From Lachnospiraceae bacterium MD335 (GTDB lineage Bacteria > Bacillota > Clostridia > Lachnospirales > Lachnospiraceae), in contig KE159633.1 of NCBI GenBank assembly GCA_000403335.2, positions 1-64,000 on the forward strand: a stretch of 64,000 nt of DNA, given 5' to 3'. The notes under the pieces are model-generated. The model made no database searches. It was not told the DNA's origin and saw only the letters and a program-made list of their open reading frames with translations. How positions within the stretch are numbered: position 1 is the first letter of the stretch; each line of letters opens with the position of its first letter. Position numbers and translations under genes: made by a program. Shown one piece after another: positions 61,301-64,000 of the stretch.

Positions 61301-64000
61301 CAACACCTTCACCGTCACAAGGACAAACGGAACCGAAGGCACACAGAAAGTATACTACCGCACCGTAAACGGCTCCGCTGCAGGCGGCACGCACTTCACG
61401 CACCGGGCAAGCAGCCTGACCTTTACGGCAGGAGAGACCACAAAGACCATCAGCATAACAGAGCGCGGGGTAAACACTGCCTACGGCAGTAAAACCGCCA
61501 CCGCCTACACCAACGCCGACCGTACCTATCAGGTCGAGCTATACCGCGTCACAGGCGGCGCCACCCTCGGGGACACCGTAAGGGCGACAAGGACAATGAC
61601 AAAAGGAAGCGCCTACACCGTTAACAGAAACGTATATTCGGAAAAGCAGCAAAGCTTTCCCACCAACAATGACAACAATATCGTCGCCGACCGCAGCAAA
61701 ACAAAAGACCACCAGCCCTATTTTCGCAACAACCGAGGCTACAACCAGTCGCACGGACAGCTAAATTTCAACGTCCAAAGAACCTTTAGCATATCAGGCA
61801 GCGACAAGGAAAAGGCTTACATCAAGGCAACCGCGGACGGCTATTACTACAGACTGCGCTTCAAAGGCAGGGAAGACAGCGACGGCTACGAGCACATATG
61901 GATAGCCGACCACAAGCCGAACAACTTCGACAGCGCCAATGAGCACAACGGCGCAATCAACATCGACGACAACCTTTTCGGCGCCGCAAAATACACCGCA
62001 AGATGGGACATCGACAACGGCAAAACAGCCACCATCACCGTACCCGGGGCAAATATGCGAAGCAACCTCTCAGGCTGGAGAGAGTCCGCAAGAAGCGGCG
62101 CCGAGGAAGGAGACTACATCGCGTTCGGCTTCGACGACGAAGTGAACGTATGGTTTGCGTCAACAGGAAGCGCCACCGACAAATGGCTCGTCGATACCTA
62201 CGACGACTATATCAAGGTAAAAGACGCCACGGAACCGCAGCTTTTGGCAGTTGCGCCAATGGCAGGCGGCACCTATAAGACAGGCGATACCGTCACCGTT
62301 TCCCTCATATTTGATGAAATCGTAGACAGCAAAAACAGCGACCTTGGCAGCGTGTCCATCGACACCACATGGGGCAGCTTTGCCTACGCAGGCGGCGCCG
62401 ACACCAACGTCCTCTACTTCACGGGGACAGTGCCCGCAAACGCCACAGGCACATTAAAAGTAAATAAAATCAACAACGCGGCAAAAATCAAGGATATGTG
62501 CGATACGGCAGGAAAGGCGTCAGGCGGTACAGGCAGCGCGTCAGTGACCGTGGACACCAAAACGCCCGTCGTTTCCGTCACCAATCCGACACTGATCAGC
62601 GGAACGGCATCCGGCACCATCACCGCCTCAAACGCCGATACTCTGCGCTATGCATGGAGCGATAGCGCCACCATGCCCGTAGACGGCTGGTTCTCATGTA
62701 AAAGCGGCTACCGGGCAGGCACAAGACGCGCAAGCGGCAAATGGTATCTCCATGTAATGGGCGAACGAAACAACAACGGCGCCGTGGCGCACGCATACCA
62801 CGAATTTGATTTTGGCACACCTGAAAATCCCACATCGCCGCTGCCCGAGCTTATCGCTGCGGCAGACAACACCAACTGGGCGCGCAGCAGGGAAGTAAAG
62901 CTCACCAAAAGACCAGCCGATGCGCCGGTTACCGTCAGGTTTCCCGACGGCAGCACGCAGAGCCTGAAAAATACCGACACCACATTTTCGGTTGATACAA
63001 ACGGCGTCTGCACCGTCACAATGACCGCAGGCGACGAGGTCATCACGCAGGACGTGACAATCGAAAAAATAGACAGGGATAATCCCACGCTCACACTGAC
63101 CCAAGCAGGCAGTGTGGATGCCGTCTACAACAAACTGGTCATGGCGGCGATGGCACAGGACGCCCTCTCCGGCATCAAAACAGTGCAATACGCGTTTACC
63201 ACAAGCCGGACCGCGCCTGTAAACGGATGGCAGACCGCGGACGACAGCAGCAAAACAGCCGACGGAAAGTATGCATTTACCTACACGGCAACACAGACCG
63301 CGAGGACAAAAATATATCTCCATGTAAAAGTAACAGATGCGGCAGGCAACAGCACTGCAGAAACCTCCGAAGGCTACACCGTGATCAAAGAACCTGCGTC
63401 TGCAAGCCAGCCGCAGATAACGCTGACTGTACCGGATACGAACTGGACAAATCAGGACGTGACACTCACATGGAAGCTGACAGCCACAGGGGCAGGAGGC
63501 TGCACGGTCTACGCAGATGATAAAATGCTCACCAACCAAAGCGTCAATGCCACAGGGACAATCACCGCGTCCAAAAACGGCATCTACACAGTGTCCGTCG
63601 TAGACCAAAACGGGGCGTCGGCGGACGCGACGCTGGTGGTTAACCACATTGACAAGGAACCGCCGACACTGGAGGACCCTGAATTTTTGAATCCGAAAAA
63701 ATGGGCACGTAGTAAAACAATAAAGTTTTTAACAGTAGACGATAATAATACTCTGCAGTATGACGAAAAAGGCATGACAGGAAAAGGCGGCAGCGGAAAG
63801 ACAAAAGGGTATGAGTACAAGGGGGTGAATATGGAATGGGTTTCCTCTTCGTCTACAACTGTTCAGCTTACGGTATTGTCCAATGGAACCTATACGTTCA
63901 GAATAACCGACAATGCAGGCAACGTGACCGAAAAGAGCGTTGTGGTGGACGGGGTAGACAAAACCAAACCGGAAGTGACCGCCACAGTCAACGCGACAAA
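58380..64000 (+). CDS. Giant secreted surface protein with repeat stalk and Calx-beta domain (C terminus outside window)
   Basis: An open frame of at least 1873 codons from ATG 58380 (SD AGGAGGAGG) runs to the window edge without a stop. It starts with a very basic segment and a long signal peptide (about 11-47). Residues 89-118 are six EQSDT/QQSDT repeats, followed by PETKQEPDT-type repeats to about 215 and three GESAP units near 240-258. Then come a domain with ITWTSAPVYDKDREGIYTFT (near 262), a Calx-beta domain (about 965-1035, VYYRTVNGSAAGGTHF then SLTFTAGETTKTISI), and several Ig-like or bacterial surface domains (APMAGGTYKTGDTVTVSLIF, TVTDAAGN-type motifs). It should be an adhesin or surface-layer-like protein under LytTR control. 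Codons end in C far more often than in neighbouring genes. Confidence 0.85.
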   Translation, partial: MNAEEYRAWLKKRRKRRMRILAAVLCFCVVCSTYPNILETLSVIASADADAARITAFVQLPKEVQNQTVAPGTKQEELALPDTLEAYIEQSDTEQSDTEQSDTQQSDTEQSDTQQSDTKPDTEQSDPPETKQESDTIPPTTEPETKQEPDTATEPETKQEPDTATEPETKQEPGTIPPTTVPETKQEPDTTTVPETKQEPEPTPKPEPDEKTETHTVTLPTYEAQNKITVNTLQTANGESAPQPTGESAPENNGESAPVTIENITWTSAPVYDKDREGIYTFTAVLPKGYTTADGVSLPQITVEVTQDAAWQQELQALLTLLRALPNPEDYLTYNKTTQTITENKDLIEEPKLTEARAAADAYIQKYPAENELLSLLTRLEGLEHIRDTKKDCMDFDCPYHYPHSARDLINQDETPDPLTLEDLVEDYGVEPTVQPKAYSKARAAVTHPRTLMITDDNENNSHTGTADGDIDSYMSGHKAHAPIELSFTLDELPTQSAYLAIKANDVDEDYGETDYVYLNDDIFLPMDRRNQWYESYNAETIGYLSGTNNTWNTTILEIPLEKLKKGKNVISVTIASGWSVKVDWMQLILDGGTKDNAVEEFSIKLQNAINNGDKTTVDAQVTIKQTGTTEYATEYTLICEETGDALDACFGKASADETVSLTMPLDSPSGRYKITGILKNADTEEIKATDTVSFDFIQGEGANVLLKTSHTLTPAVFTNQNVEIRVKAEPVDNSVTNITVQDGGKRTVTQNGTYDFTVSYQQDGQPKSKTYTVNVTNIDKEPPQIEYTPITVSEKMDNAQAKKLFEQALHVTDNMTQECEVSYIFPNPLTDAAIKVTAKDKAGNQTTKDCPILILETLKIGQPTATRQGTSTSFTLSAKLEGAGGKTITESGFVWGTMQNPTVTLNQGSAKSAVTAVKKNDAIKVTAADIISGVHYYARAYAKADNTCYYSSNVAFNIGAKQYGAFTIKNNGNNTFTVTRTNGTEGTQKVYYRTVNGSAAGGTHFTHRASSLTFTAGETTKTISITERGVNTAYGSKTATAYTNADRTYQVELYRVTGGATLGDTVRATRTMTKGSAYTVNRNVYSEKQQSFPTNNDNNIVADRSKTKDHQPYFRNNRGYNQSHGQLNFNVQRTFSISGSDKEKAYIKATADGYYYRLRFKGREDSDGYEHIWIADHKPNNFDSANEHNGAINIDDNLFGAAKYTARWDIDNGKTATITVPGANMRSNLSGWRESARSGAEEGDYIAFGFDDEVNVWFASTGSATDKWLVDTYDDYIKVKDATEPQLLAVAPMAGGTYKTGDTVTVSLIFDEIVDSKNSDLGSVSIDTTWGSFAYAGGADTNVLYFTGTVPANATGTLKVNKINNAAKIKDMCDTAGKASGGTGSASVTVDTKTPVVSVTNPTLISGTASGTITASNADTLRYAWSDSATMPVDGWFSCKSGYRAGTRRASGKWYLHVMGERNNNGAVAHAYHEFDFGTPENPTSPLPELIAAADNTNWARSREVKLTKRPADAPVTVRFPDGSTQSLKNTDTTFSVDTNGVCTVTMTAGDEVITQDVTIEKIDRDNPTLTLTQAGSVDAVYNKLVMAAMAQDALSGIKTVQYAFTTSRTAPVNGWQTADDSSKTADGKYAFTYTATQTARTKIYLHVKVTDAAGNSTAETSEGYTVIKEPASASQPQITLTVPDTNWTNQDVTLTWKLTATGAGGCTVYADDKMLTNQSVNATGTITASKNGIYTVSVVDQNGASADATLVVNHIDKEPPTLEDPEFLNPKKWARSKTIKFLTVDDNNTLQYDEKGMTGKGGSGKTKGYEYKGVNMEWVSSSSTTVQLTVLSNGTYTFRITDNAGNVTEKSVVVDGVDKTKPEVTATVNAT
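58644..58733 (+). repeat. 15-bp coding tandem repeat (EQSDT units)
   Basis: Six adjacent 15-bp units of the form GAACAATCAGATACA encode EQSDT or QQSDT. They open the stalk of the giant protein, and further degenerate ETKQEPDT units follow to about 59000. Confidence 0.9.
59091..59153 (+). repeat. GESAP coding repeat
   Basis: The 15-mer GGGGAAAGTGCGCCC occurs three times at 24-bp spacing, separated by short variable linkers, and encodes NGESAP/GESAP units at the end of the stalk. Confidence 0.85.

Overview
The window looks like chromosome from a pectin-using, anaerobic Firmicute, most probably Lachnospiraceae (inferred from protein resemblance, strong AGGAGG-type ribosome binding sites, TTGACA/TATAAT promoters, a ferredoxin-domain [FeFe] hydrogenase and secreted domains typical of that family). 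No transposase, integrase, phage gene or CRISPR array was seen. Most of the window is dense housekeeping and metabolic sequence; the last 17 kb is an accessory surface-protein region.

Layout. 0-1.3 kb: 3' end of a 23S rRNA gene, then tRNA-Glu, tRNA-Asp, tRNA-Val and a separately promoted tRNA-Leu; no 5S follows the 23S. 1.3-7.4 kb: a MerR regulator facing a decayed MATE pump gene with a MerR-type promoter, then a redox operon (TlpA-like lipoprotein, CXXC micro-protein, polyferredoxin membrane protein, large hybrid histidine kinase). 7.7-14 kb: a MATE exporter divergent from an intracellular pectin/galacturonide operon (GH28, GH105, pectinesterase, TIM-barrel isomerase-like protein). 14-24 kb: [FeFe] hydrogenase, gltX, a UvrD-type helicase, DUF2225/DUF1292 pair, a sirtuin-like and a GH13-like protein that both lack key catalytic residues, a DUF5662 protein and a small Cys-rich protein. 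24.5-31.3 kb: split cobalamin methionine synthase (activation domain plus MetH), then a GntR/ABC transporter operon with a clear operator. 31.3-46.6 kb: hypothetical protein, lactonase-fold protein, aroC, M15 carboxypeptidase, tgt-yajC, leuB-ilvD-ilvB, an L,D-transpeptidase, serC-serA.

47-64 kb: a LytTR response regulator, two secreted paralogues sharing a C-terminal domain, a GLUG-repeat membrane protein, a small anchored protein and a GHKL kinase-like protein without the phospho-acceptor motif; then a DUF4474/metallophosphoesterase pair; then a complete LytTR/GHKL two-component pair on the minus strand; then a very large secreted protein (at least 1873 codons, running off the window) with a repeat stalk and a Calx-beta domain. 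Three promoters here carry pairs of direct repeats spaced exactly 21 bp, with a -10 box 29-30 nt downstream. This suggests one LytTR-controlled surface-protein regulon and is my best candidate for an undescribed system.

Four kinds of small structured repeat are scattered between genes: a covarying hairpin element (15.7 and 50.8 kb), a 145-155 bp palindromic element (32.3 and 37.8 kb), an element that carries a ribosome binding site (19.9 and 44.2 kb), and a 79-bp tandem duplication (21.3 kb). All functional names are from reading motifs by eye; no database search was possible.
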